This document shows, in pieces, positions 1 to 10,266 of a DNA stretch of 64,000 nucleotides; position 1 is the first letter of the stretch; every line of letters begins with the position of its first letter. Origin of the DNA: Cycas panzhihuaensis (taxonomy: Eukaryota; Cycadophyta); the NCBI GenBank assembly GCA_023213395.1, contig CM041465.1:165423741-165487740 (forward strand). The letters are read 5' to 3'. The position numbers and the translations under genes are program-made. The notes under the pieces were generated by a model. The model saw only the letters and a program-made list of their open reading frames with translations. It had not been told where the DNA came from and did not search any database.

Positions 1-16
1 AAAATAAATTTAGATT

Positions 17-555
17 TAAGATCAAAATACTTAGAACTGATAATGGTGACGAGTACACCTCTAATGAGTTTGAATCATACCTATATCACCATGGGATTAA
101 ACATCAGACCACTGTTATAGGTACACCCCTATAAAATAGAGTTGCTAAGTGCATGAATAGGACTATCATAAACATGGCTCGTGCTATGCTAGTATATAAG
201 AACATCCCTGCCTATCTTTGGGCTGAGGCTATCTAGACCACTATGTATTATATCAACACTATTAGTTCCTCCAAGCTCAACCCCTCTCTATATAAAATGT
301 GGTATGGACAAACCCCCTCTATCTCCCACTTTAAAATTTTTATTTCTACTTATTATGCTCACATTCTGGAGGAACACATAAACAAGCTCTAGGATAAAGC
401 CCTCAAAGGCATCTTTGTTAGATACCTTATGGACAAAAAGGAGTATAAGTTTTTTCTACCTTCACAATATAAAATCATCATTATTACAGATGTTATCTTT
501 GTAAAGACTAAATATCAATTACTTAGACTTGACTCCAAGATGCCTTCATACTGAT
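17..555 (+). pseudogene. copia 1 integrase, core end and C-terminal part
   Basis: This is the C-terminal half of a copia integrase, the enzyme that joins retroelement cDNA to the host chromosome. The second catalytic Asp is visible in LRTDNGDEYTSNEF. It is followed by the usual HHGIKHQ-type block, a TP-x-QNG-like block and the AYLWAEA stretch. The catalytic Glu of the D,D-35-E triad is replaced by Lys (VAKCMNRT near 141-159, a GAG to AAG type change), so the enzyme was inactive even before the stops. In-frame TAA and TAG occur at expected Gln and Trp codons. The frame closes at TGA 553-555. Confidence 0.8.
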
Positions 556-978
556 TTAATAATATTGTTGAATTTGATATCTAGATTCTAAAATTTAGAG
601 GAGGAGATAATTAGGAATTATTCAAAATCTTAGAATCTGACAATAGTGCCCTGAAGGATACAAGCTGTGACTCCCATCCAATGTGTGTATATCTAATACC
701 ATCATTTGAGAATAACTAAGTTGATAAAGGCAAATCCATAGTAGAAGAATTACCTTCTCCAACATCAGTGGTTGGCCCATCTTCTCCAGTATTGTCAACT
801 TCCTCCATGCTAAACATTTCATATGATCCTTTTTTAGGATCAAAATGAAGACCAAGAGGCTATGGAAATAAAAACCTAATTTATAACTCAAGGTTTTTGT
901 GAAACCTACTAACTACACAAGGACATACGACCAGATGAGGTAGGCAAAACTAGCACTAGACGTGCCCATAGAGCAAGG

Positions 979-1975
979 ATGCATGAATTACTTTCCATTG
1001 AGCTTGAATTGGTAGAACTGCATCTTGCTCTTAATGAAGAGCTTCTAATATACCAAGAAGTTATAATGCATATAGCTTGGAGAAATTCCATAAATGAAGA
1101 GTACCAATCTCTTATCAAGAATGGTACATGGAAGCTTATTGATCTATTACTTAGAAGAAAGGTAGTTCAAAACAAATGGGTGTTCAAATATAAGTACAGA
1201 TCAAATGACACCTTAGAAAAACACAAGGCAAGGTTGATAACAAAAGGATTCATGCAAAGGAAAGGCATCAACTACATTAAAATCTTTACTCCTATAATAA
1301 AGTGGCCTACAATCAGAACTCTTATAATCTTAGCTACTCAACAGGGTTAGAAAATACACCAACTTGATGTTAAGACTACATTTCTCAATGAGGACCTTAA
1401 AGAAGAAATTTACATGGCTAAGCCAGAAGGATACAAGATTGTCAGTTAGGAGCATAAGGTTTGTAGGGTCAAAAAGTCCTTATACAACCTAAAACAAGCG
1501 CTCGTGCTTAGTTTACTAAATTATCTAAAAGAATGAGGCAACTTGGAAATGAGGTTTGTGACTATCAAGATATTGATGCAATAATATTCATCAAGTGCCA
1601 AAATGATAAAGTCACCTACCTCTTAATCTTTGTGGATGATATGCTAATAATAGGGAATAGTGAATAGGTAATCAACCAGCTGAAGATGGTCCTTGTTAAA
1701 ACTTTTGAATTGTCTAACGTTGAGTTGATAAAATATTACTTAGGAATTAAATTAAGTCAAAAGAATGGCAACATCTTTCTCTCCTAAGAAAATAATATCA
1801 ATGATCTTCTGACAAAGTTTCAATTGGAAGGTGCTCGACCAATGGTGATACCTATAGAACCTAATGTTACACTCTAAACTAATGGTAATACTAGGAAGGC
1901 AAATGTAATACTCTATAGGTAACTTGTAGGTAGTCTTATGTATACTACCAACATAAGGCTAGATATTACACACTC
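979..1975 (+). pseudogene. copia 1 reverse transcriptase
   Basis: Copia-type RNA-dependent DNA polymerase. The start of the domain shows the family pattern EEYQSLIKNGTWKLIDL, then NKWVFKYKY, KARLITKGF and HQLDVKTTFLNEDLKEEIYM. After a frameshift near 1500 the catalytic loop reads FVDDMLIIGNSE, so both Asp residues of the YVDD box survive (codons at 1635-1640). Later blocks (YYLGIKLSQ, LVGSLMYTT, RLDITHS) are in place. The longest open stretch is 979-1350. The stop after it replaces a Trp, Gln or Arg codon in front of HQLDVK. The region 556-978 is the poorly conserved integrase-RT linker, where I see no domain. Confidence 0.85.
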
Positions 1976-1984
1976 GTTTAGCAC

Positions 1985-2520
1985 TTTTACGAGTGTTGAG
2001 GTACTTGAAGATGACTAACAAATATTCTCTATTATATGAACCTAATGTAAAATTTAAATTTTATGCATACACAAACTCAGACTTTGTTAAAGATAAAGAC
2101 ACATGAAGATCTACGTCTGGGTATGTAATATTTCTTAAAAAATCACCAATAACATAGAGATCTAGATGGAAGAAGATAATTGCAGACTCAATTGTTGAAG
2201 CTGAATATATTGCTACTTCTGAGACAAGCAAGGAGGTGATATAGCTTAGAAAATTATTGAATACATTAAATGCCATCCAAATAAGTTCTACTAGCTAACA
2301 TGTAGATAATCAATCTACAATCTAAATGGCTAAAAATCCTATATTTCATGATCGTACTAAACATATAAATACAAAAGTCTACAGGATTAGAGAACTAGTT
2401 TATGATGGGACAATTCAACTAGAGTATTACCCCTATAGTAGATCAAGTGGCTGATATCTTTACCAAACCACTAAAGAGGATGATTGAACAATTCCAAAGG
2501 TAACTTAGTCTTAGGGCCTC
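1985..2520 (+). pseudogene. copia 1 RNase H
   Basis: The RNase H domain that removes RNA from the RNA:DNA hybrid. It is recognised by YAYTNSDFVKDKDT near the start (usually Y-x-D-x-D-W-A), STSGYVIFL, ADSIVEAEYIATSETSKE with the catalytic Glu, and the C-terminal DNQSTI and NPIFHDRTKHINTKVY blocks. The first acidic residue of the active site appears as Asn (TNSD), a G to A type change. It follows the RT directly, as in other copia polyproteins. Confidence 0.8.
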
Positions 2521-2524
2521 TATC

Positions 2525-2955
2525 TCGAACTAATTGAAGGACATGACAAGAGGACCATTATACCCTATCTCATTCGTGACAACCCCTTATGGGCCTGGAA
2601 GGGCAAGAGTAAATCTTTACACTATCCTATTCATAAAAATCCCTTATGGACATGCAAGGATAAGGGTTATATCATTTTAGAACATCAAAACTTATGAAAA
2701 CCTAGAAGGGCATGGGGGATAACCAAATAGTATATAAAGACTCATTAGATTTCAGCTACAAAATTCATTGTACTTATTGGTTATCTGGCTTCATTTAAAG
2801 AGCCACTAGAGCCAGGTTAGTAGATTAGAAAATCTATGGGTTTTCTTCTCCATGAGGGTTTCCCAAGAAAGTGTCATAGTAGTTTGCTTTGTAAGAGGCT
2901 TAAATAAAGACCTCATATGATAGAATAAAATAGGATGAAATGACCTTCTACCATT
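2525..2955 (+). repeat. LTR-like end of copia 1
   Basis: This follows the RNase H and has LTR character: a TATA box (TATATAAA, 2731-2738) and, about 100 bases on, the pyrimidine-rich GGTTTTCTTCTCC stretch common in copia LTRs. It also holds a short internal repeat, CCCTTATGG followed by a purine-rich tail, at about 2583 and 2640. No second LTR copy is in the window, so the borders are estimates. Confidence 0.4.
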
Positions 2956-3224
2956 AAGGGGGAGATTAAAACAGGTTAATATCACAAGGTTATTACATTA
3001 GTTGATTATTTCTAAAAATGGTCTTAAGTGAACTTGAATTAGAATGCTTAAGTGAAATGCACTTTTATATGTATTATGTGTAATTTTATTTCACCTAACT
3101 CTAATGCTCACTCTCTCAATATAAAAGTAAAAGCTCAATGGAGGAGGCTCATTCTTACTTCTCTATTTTATGAGAGCTACTATTTTTCTCTCAAGTCTCT
3201 CTTGCTCCCATGTTTGCCTTTGTG

Positions 3225-3600
3225 TTTAGTGCATGGAGATGAAGGGTAGATCTATTCTTTTTAGTAGGCTAAGGTGAAGACTCTTTCCTTTTAGAGTTTG
3301 GAGACCAGGTTAGACCTAGAGGGGGTGAGTTCCTTAGTTAGATAATTTCTTATCACTAGATCTGTCGTTGGGCATAAGTCTAGTGTAGGTAGGGAAGTAA
3401 ATTATAGGGGTATTAAAACCTTCTTTTCAACCCACATACTAAGGTATATTGAGCCTTTAAGCTCATGTATTAGTATATCGAGTCCTTAGTTTGCCACTTA
3501 TGGGTAGGTGCCACTAGACACGTTAGTAACCAAGAAGTTTCCTAAAGACCCTTATACCTTAGAATCCTAAATTAGTAGCCACTTAGGTAGATTAGTACCT
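3225..3600 (+). repeat. leader block shared with copia 3 (first copy)
   Basis: This block matches 12546-12870 in the same orientation. Shared runs include AGATCTGTC, GGCATAAGTCT, TTAAAACCTTCTT or ATAAAACCTTCTT, GAGCC followed by CTCATGTA, and GGTAGG followed by CACCACTAGA. Both copies lie 50 to 170 bases upstream of a copia gag start (3651 and 13040), so I read them as 5' leader sequence. Confidence 0.6.
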
Positions 3601-3650
3601 TTTTATATAAACCTTTGAAGACATAAAATCAAACATAAAAACTTTAAAAC

Positions 3651-5060
3651 ATGGTATCACAAATTCTCCTTCCTAATAATATTAAACTCAATGGTATCAA
3701 TAACTTCATGCCATGGAAGAAATAAGTTAAAAGCTTGCTCATCATGTATAAATTTTAGGCTTATATTAATGGAGACATACCCCTTCCTAGACTTATAAAA
3801 GACCCTAATGATCCTACTAAAATAATCCCACTAGATCTTATAGCCTTAGAAAACTTCAAAACTAAGGATAACATTGCATTATCCTTCTTACACTTGGCTG
3901 TTGAAGATCAAGTAGACTAAAATATTGAAATTGCTCAAATATCTTATGAGGCATGAAATATACTTTGCTCTGTCTATGAAAGAAAAGACAATCTAGATCT
4001 TTAACACTCAAAGCTTATCTTTTTGTAATGCTTTTTGTTGAAAATATTACCAATAATTTGACTGAAGTAAAAATAACTAAGAGCGCATTGATTATCCTTG
4101 GTGAGAAACCTTCTAACCATGATTTGATGTTTAGCGTTATTAACATTCTACCTATTGAATATAACTCCTTTGTATCTAGGTTACATAATAATTATTCTAA
4201 GATAGACTTTATAACCTTTGAGGGGCTCTTATTGTGAGAGGAGAATATACTCAATTGATTAGGGGTGACATATACATCTGACTCAACTCTTGCCTTTGTA
4301 GCCTCAAACTTAGAAAATAGTAAGACTGCTAATAGAGTAACCTAATAGCTTAGTTAGCAACAATATCTAGATCGACACTTAGACTTTTTCACCATATCTT
4401 AAAAGTCATATCAGTAGACAACTCATTAGTAATAACATCTAGTTAGTACCTCCTCCTCCTCTTATCCAACTGAGCAGCCTCAATAGTTCCAATACCAACC
4501 ATAGGGCAACCACAAAAGAATCAATAAGGTAAACCAAATGACACTTACCTCTACTGTGGCAAAACTAGACATCTAGCTATTGAATGCAAGAGATGACAAG
4601 CTGATTTACAACTCTTATAAAACCAAGGGAGCCAAGCATATGGGCCATATTATCAACAACCACCCCCTATTTATTAACAAGGAGTACCCTCATAACATCA
4701 AGGAGGTCCTAGTTACTCTCAATAAAGATAAAGATATTAATAAGGAGGACTATGCCCTCCATAAGGAGCCTCTTTTTCATAATAAGGAGGCCATATTTTG
4801 CACCAAAGAGGTCCCTTTTATTAATATGATGGCCTTATTTAACAACAAGGAGGCCCTTACTATCTGCAAGGAGGGCCATCATTCCAACCTCAAGGCCAAT
4901 TCTGTCAATAGAATTAGAATTCTAGACCTACCCAAGGACAAAGACCTTAGAACATGCAATAGTTTCCTAATAGAAATCAAAGGAACCAATAGAATAATCA
5001 ACAATAAGGAGGCAACATGGGAGATAGTTAAGACTCCTCCTCCTATAACTTGTTCTCTGT
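3651..5060 (+). pseudogene. copia 2 gag with zinc knuckle
   Basis: Gag-like capsid protein. The ATG at 3651 opens with MVSQILLPNN, and later IKLNGINNFMPWKK matches the copia gag start, where a Trp near residue 20 is conserved. Blocks such as NIALSFLHLAVEDQVD and an IILGEKPSNHDLMFSVINIL stretch (4080-4160) follow. The zinc knuckle near 4553-4593 reads YCGKTRHLAIEC. The first Cys of C-x2-C-x4-H-x4-C has become Tyr (TGC to TAC). Behind it, 4600-5000 encodes an imperfect Gln-Gly-Gly-Pro repeat tail (CAAGGAGGNCC units), typical of copia gag C-termini. The bases CATGGTATCA at the start also resemble a tRNA-Met primer site, so the true start could lie further on. Confidence 0.7.
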
Positions 5061-5074
5061 AGCACTTTCTTCAC

Positions 5075-5235
5075 AACTTGATAAGACTAATTAGCTCCTT
5101 GACTCTAATGCAATGAGACACATGATATGCTCAAAAAAGATGTTAGAAGAGACCCATCCTATCAATGCTCAGACCATCATATTTGGGAATAACTTGACTT
5201 ATAATATAACCAAAATTAGTAGGGTACTAATAACA
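5075..5235 (+). pseudogene. copia 2 protease remnant
   Basis: Aspartic protease active-site region. The motif LDSNAMRHM (from 5098) corresponds to the copia LDSGA-x-RHM signature, with Gly turned into Asn (GGT to AAT). Only the first 40 to 50 residues remain. The sequence then runs into the region just before the RT, so the rest of the protease and the whole integrase are absent from this copy. Confidence 0.65.
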
Positions 5236-5239
5236 ATGA

Positions 5240-6340
5240 AGGATGTTCCTCCTCCTCCCATAGTTGTAAAAAGACCATCCAAAATGAGACACTCTACAAA
5301 CTTTTTCCTCATGGCATGTATCCTTGAAACACCTAAGCCTTCCATATTTGAGGAGGTAGTTAAAGACTAAATGTGGAAAGCAACTATAGATGAAGAAATA
5401 AATTCTATCATAAAAAATGACACTTGGAAGTTGGTTGAATTTCCACCTAAGTAGAAAGTAATTAACTGTAGATGGTTGTATAAGATAAAATTCCATGCAA
5501 ATGATACCACAGAGCATCATAAAGTTCACCTTATAGTAAGAGGTTTTAAATACTAGGAAGGAATTGATTATGATAAGACCTTTATACCAATAGCCAATAT
5601 GACCACATTTAGTTATATCCTTAGTAGCCTAATTTGGATGGGTTGTTTACCAAATAGATGTGAAGAGTGTTTTCCTTAATGGAGAGCTCAAAGAAGAGGC
5701 TTTCTTGAAATGACCCCTTAACTATGCCTTTTTAGAACAAGAACACTTAGTTTGCAAACTCAAGAAAGCCTTTTATAGACTCAAGCAGGTACCACATACC
5801 TAGCATGTGAAGATATATGTCTTTTTCAACTAGCATAGATTCAATCGTCCAACTTTTGATCCTAATCTCTATATTTGAATTAGAGATAATTTGATCACAA
5901 TCATAGTTCTTTGTATGGATGATCTTATAATAATTGGAAATGATACATATGGCATTACTTGGCTTCAATTATAATTAAAAAGTAACTTTGAGATGACAGA
6001 TCTTAGGTTGCTCCATTACTTCCTTGGAATTAAAGTTTGGTAAGAACTAAGACACATCTTCCTAACTCAAACTAAGTATGTCAATGAACTCTTAGAAAGA
6101 TTGAGGATGATAGAATACAAGCTAGTGCTAATTCCCATGGAGATAGAAACCAAGCTAAACCTAGATGAATAAGGAAAGCTTTTTGATCCCACTTTGTACT
6201 GGTAGTTAGTTGGGAGTCTCATCTATCTCACCCACACTCATTTGGATATTTTGTATGTAATAGGGATTTGCTCTAAGTATATGTCACAATCAAAAGAATC
6301 TCATTAGAAAGTAGCCACTAGGATCCTCAAATATATTTAT
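5240..6340 (+). pseudogene. copia 2 reverse transcriptase
   Basis: Copia RT, readable only by changing frame. Landmarks in order: IDEEINSIIKNDTWKLVEF, RWLYKIKFHANDTTEHHK, GIDYDKTFIPIANMTTF, a VKS-FLNGEL-type block near 5660-5690, and the catalytic loop CMDDLIIIGND (5912-5945). In the loop Tyr-Val of YVDD is replaced by Cys-Met while both Asp remain. Then come YFLGIKVW and SLIYLTHTHLD. Upstream, ILETPKPSIFEEVVKD is the usual acidic linker before copia RT. Many in-frame stops and frameshifts. Confidence 0.8.
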
Positions 6341-6344
6341 GGCA

Positions 6345-6860
6345 CATATCAGTTTAGCCTTGAGTATAACCAAAGTGACTCTCCTATTCTAAAGTGACAT
6401 ATATATGTTGATTAGGCTAGTTGTTAGGATACTCGCCACTCAATATCATGATATTACTTTGACATGAACTCAGCTATAATCTTATGGAGCTATAAGAAGT
6501 AGCCAAATATTGCCCTTTCCTCCACTGAAGTAGAATATAAAGAAGCCATCCATGTTACAACTGAGTTGATTTGGCTTAGAAGGATTCTTGCCAAGCTTGG
6601 ACTTTAACAATATGCACCCACCATCCTTTATTATGATAATTAAAGTGTGTTAAAAATGATGAAGAATCTTATATTCCATACTAGAACCAAACATATTAAG
6701 GTCCATCACCACTTCATCTGTGAGAATGTCTAGAATAAAGAAGTTGATCTCGTCTACTGTCCTACTGAGGACTAGGTCACTAAAATTTTCACCAAAACAC
6801 TTAGTAAGACAAAGTTTAATAGATTTGGATATAACCTTGATATTAGAAGAAATAAAGTTA
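6345..6860 (+). pseudogene. copia 2 RNase H
   Basis: RNase H follows the RT. It is recognised by STEVEYKEAI (the usual S-x-A/E-A-E-Y block with the catalytic Glu; near 6522-6550), RTKHIKVHHHFICENV and the C-terminal VDLVYCPTEDQVTKIFTK block (6740-6800). The last recognisable residues end just before the polypurine tract, as expected at the 3' end of copia pol. It is broken by several stops. Confidence 0.8.
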
Positions 6861-6865
6861 TTATT

Positions 6866-6874
6866 AAAGGAGGG
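6866..6874 (+). promoter_or_regulatory. copia 2 polypurine tract
   Basis: AAAGGAGGG lies directly before the TG of the 3' LTR. In LTR elements this purine tract primes plus-strand DNA synthesis. Confidence 0.7.
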
Positions 6875-7262
6875 TGTTAAAACTATCTAATAGCACCATA
6901 ATTTCCTTGTATTTTTATACTCTCATGTACATATTGTAATAGTTAAGGGACCCTTGAAATAATTTAATGTTATTTTATATTAAGGTCAGGTCCACCTCAT
7001 TTGCCTCTTAGTCAACCTCTCATATACCTTGAATTATTAGAAGATGGCCTATATATTATACCTTGCACCTTTGTATCTCATATATTCTGGTGATTAATGT
7101 GGGAGCTCTGCCTATAAGAGAGCCATACATGGTGATAAATTCACCATAACTTCTCCATTTGATTTGCTTTGTTTATTTTGCATATTTTATTATTTATTAC
7201 AGTTATTTTATTTGATATTTGTAATTAGTGCACACGAATGATAGATCTTAATGCTCTTAACA
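6875..7262 (+). repeat. copia 2 3' LTR
   Basis: It begins TGTTAA directly after the polypurine tract and ends TTAACA at 7262, giving a 6-base terminal inverted repeat and a length of 388 bases, normal for copia. No matching 5' LTR was found upstream of the gag, so the left end of this element was lost or replaced. Confidence 0.7.
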
Positions 7263-9129
7263 CCCTCTTTGTTGTAAAACTTATAAGTGGCTTACATATG
7301 ATAAGTGATTACTTAATCACTTTGTATTTATTCAGAGTGATTCTCTTGACTAATCGATCAATTTCTTATTCTCTAAATCTTTTAATATCTTCTTTAAGTA
7401 TCTAAAACTTAAGTCCCTCCTCCTTTATATTTCTCTTAAGATGGTCCAAATGCCATTATCTTATTTCTTTTACTAGTTTCTTATCTTTATCTATAACTAT
7501 TTATAACTTGTCATTATCAAAAGCCATATTAGGTTGAGGGAGATGGAGGATTCTTCTAATATTATATTGTGTTAGAAGTTTTATAGGCTAGTTGTTTGAG
7601 CCCATTATTAGCTTTACATTCAACACTAAATAAGGAGCTATCAATCTTATTAACTCAAGTTAGACAAATATTTTTGGTATAAAATGAATTTGAGCCAAAA
7701 TGCATTACCATAATAATCCTCCATTAACTTTTACTTTTGATAATAGTTTGTAGTTTATGTCCATAAATTCTACTTTATATTTTCTATTATCGATGATGTA
7801 TTGGGCAATTCTAACCCTAAGATTTCATAATTCTCTTTAATTGACATAAAACAAACTAAAAAAAATATTTGGAATTTTATAAACCTTTTTGTATGCCAGC
7901 CAAGTGATGCTTTATTTTGCCTCTACTTCATATGCTCTCCTCTGCTTTATTTGGTGTTGAGATAATGAAAAATAAGATAAAAAATGTTAATAAAGCTCCT
8001 CCATTCTATGTTAGTAGTGCATCATGCTTCAAACTAACATCCTATTTGTCACCTATCAATCCATCTTATTTGTGTTAATGATTGTATGGTTTTTATTATA
8101 CTATTGAAATTCACTGCCAAGATATAATCTTGAGATCAATGCCTCTATTTTTATGGCATCTCACTTGATCAATATTTTAAATCAAATCTCTCTATTTATT
8201 CATATTTTATCTAGGTCTTGATCTTGTAAGTCATGCATTCTTATCTTTCTCTATATAAACTTTATTCCATAGGGGATCGATCTCCTTTCTTAAGTATCTG
8301 AATTATGAACGTGCAAGCTCGTATGAGTATTCCCTTATGAAACTTGTCTTTATGCTTGTTACTTCAGTGGGATGTTGTACATATGGGGAAACATTAAATG
8401 AGACTCTTTTCCTTCTACTTTTTATTTTTAATCATATTTTTATAAATTTTCCCCATAAGCTGTCTTCCCTATTAACTCCTTATCTAATATTTTCATCATG
8501 TTTTCCTAATGGGAGCATATCATTATAGGAGAATTTATCCCTACTCTTCCTTTACCTTATGATTTTCTCTTTTTTACTTTAAAATATAGACACAATTATT
8601 CTTTCCTTGTAAACTCCTCTTCTTATAGGCTCTTTTCTATAGAAAAATTTTATTAAGATAGACTTGTCTCATAAGGATCTTATTTTGTGGGGAAGACACA
8701 CTATAGGAGATTTACTATAAAAGCTATCTTCTTCAACCTTTTCTCCTTGCAACTAAAACATCTAGCATATTTCTAATCTAGATACTCAATTATAAAACTA
8801 AAAAGACTTGCTATTAGAAGCATTTCCATTTCTCCTTTTTTCTACTTTTGTTTAAATTTATAGGAACTCTATTGCATATGCTCTTTGCCAAGTCATATTT
8901 TCTTTGTACTCCCTATTTCAACCATAATTAACACTTGAATATAGTTTTGTAAATATAATGCCCATATTGTAAGAGGTAACATATGGACTTCTTACATTGA
9001 ATTATTCCTTAGTCAGTGGATTAAAGTAAATCCTTATTCTAACTTATTTAAAATGTTTAAATTGAACATGTTATTATTATTATAGTAAAAAAAAACTATA
9101 TATAATATTTACAAACTGTGTAAAGTGCT
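7263..9129 (-). other. 3' flank of the minus-strand gypsy element, no gene seen
   Basis: AT-rich sequence downstream, on the minus strand, of the gypsy integrase end at 9130. By position it should be 3' untranslated region and LTR of that element. I find no recognisable domain, although short minus-strand stretches are open. The left border with the copia 2 LTR is abrupt. Confidence 0.4.
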
Positions 9130-9341
9130 TTTTATAACCATTTCATTTTAAAGAAAGGCTTAAGATTTTTTCCATTAATGAAAATAGCTAATTCTTCTCC
9201 TTTATCGTTCTTTAACTTAGAGGCATTATTTCCAAGCACCTCTGAGATAATAAAAGGCCTAATCCATAATGAATTAAACTTCTTATATGCTTCTAGTTTT
9301 TTTTTTTCTCTATCCCACATTAATACTTTATCTTCTAGGCT
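9130..9341 (-). pseudogene. gypsy integrase C-terminal end, separated from its body at 17605
   Basis: The minus-strand reading gives FSLEDKVLMW, FNSLWIRPFIISEVL and KLKNDKGEELAIFINGKNLK. This is the C-terminal domain of Ty3/gypsy integrases (pattern F-x-x-G-D-x-V-L, W-x-G-P-F, N-G-x-x-L-K). The upstream part of the same integrase lies on the minus strand at 17605-18600. Copia 3 sits exactly between them, and taking out its 8.25 kb plus one copy of the flanking TAAAA brings both parts back into one reading frame. The fragment ends with the motif KPFF. Confidence 0.8.
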
Positions 9342-9345
9342 AAAA
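9341..9345. repeat. target-site duplication of copia 3, left copy
   Basis: TAAAA at 9341-9345 is matched by TAAAA at 17600-17604 immediately after the 3' LTR. There is one extra T (9346) before the LTR, so either the LTR starts one base earlier or a base was gained. Low complexity lowers the weight of the match, but reading-frame continuity of the host gypsy element supports it. Confidence 0.55.
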
Positions 9346-9346
9346 T

Positions 9347-9786
<440 letters not shown>

Positions 9787-9862
9787 CTAACTGCTCCTTC
9801 CTGCGAATTCATAATATTAATTCTAGATATTCAGAGTCGTCTTACCTTTTTTGATATTCTTA

Positions 9863-10018
9863 GTAGTAGGTGTTGTGTATAATCATCTTGTCTCAAAGTC
9901 AAGGTGCACTCAAATTGGGTTAATCATAGAATCTGTAGAGCCATGGGAAGTGCATCATTTTTGCATGTTGATAGGATTTGGTGCAGATGCTATATACCCT
10001 TACTTGGTAGTTAAGACC
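9863..10018 (+). pseudogene. GLT1: glutamate synthase (NADH-GOGAT type) exon fragment
   Basis: The plus frame reads [20 protein letters not shown] and continues with [13 protein letters not shown]. This is the very conserved block of glutamate synthase, the enzyme that makes glutamate from glutamine and 2-oxoglutarate in plastids. The preceding [12 protein letters not shown] also fits. The HHFC and GFGADAI spelling is that of the plant NADH-dependent form rather than the ferredoxin form, as far as I can recall both. Differences from the family (R to W, T to M, C to Y, A to V, V to I) are each explained by one C to T or G to A change. Only about 52 residues of a protein of some 2000 are present. 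Similarity may run on weakly to about 10060. The left edge follows TTCTTAG, possibly an intron acceptor. It lies inside copia 3, sense to it. The gene symbol refers to the parent family; this copy cannot function. Confidence 0.85.
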
Positions 10019-10207
10019 ATGACCCTTGATCAAATATATTAAGAGAAGCCTCCATGGTTAAATTAGTGTCTTCCTGGGCAGCGCTCCATTTGTTCTCTTT
10101 ACAGGCCCTATTATACGACACAGGCTGAGACATCTATGTTTTTCTTCTTTCTTTTAATTTTTTTATATACATAAATTGTATATATATCTATATATATATA
10201 TAGATAT

Positions 10208-10266
<59 letters not shown>

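Larger units (their letters stand above)
1..2960 (+). mobile_element. Ty1/copia retrotransposon 1, 5'-truncated by the window edge
   Basis: Integrase tail, reverse transcriptase and RNase H follow one another on the plus strand in the copia order IN-RT-RH, which separates it from gypsy elements, where IN comes last. Gag and protease would lie left of the window. All frames carry stops and at least two frameshifts, so the copy is dead. Most stops are TAG or TAA at positions where copia proteins have Gln or Trp. The element ends in an LTR-like stretch with a TATA box, and a purine tract (AAGGGGGAGATT, about 2956-2967) lies beyond it. The exact right border was not resolved, and an adjacent unrelated fragment may start before 2960. 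Confidence 0.8.

Noticed and set aside
4580-5062. 160-codon plus frame
   Set aside because: Out-of-frame shadow of the gag Gln-Gly-Gly-Pro repeat tail; the correct frame continues the zinc knuckle.
8337-8528. 63-codon hydrophobic plus frame as a small membrane protein
   Set aside because: AT-rich DNA readily gives Phe/Leu-rich frames; there is no initiation context, homology or conserved neighbour to support it.
9863-10018. Functional host glutamate synthase gene
   Set aside because: Only about 52 residues are present, neighbouring exons are not found, and the piece is enclosed by retrotransposon LTRs.
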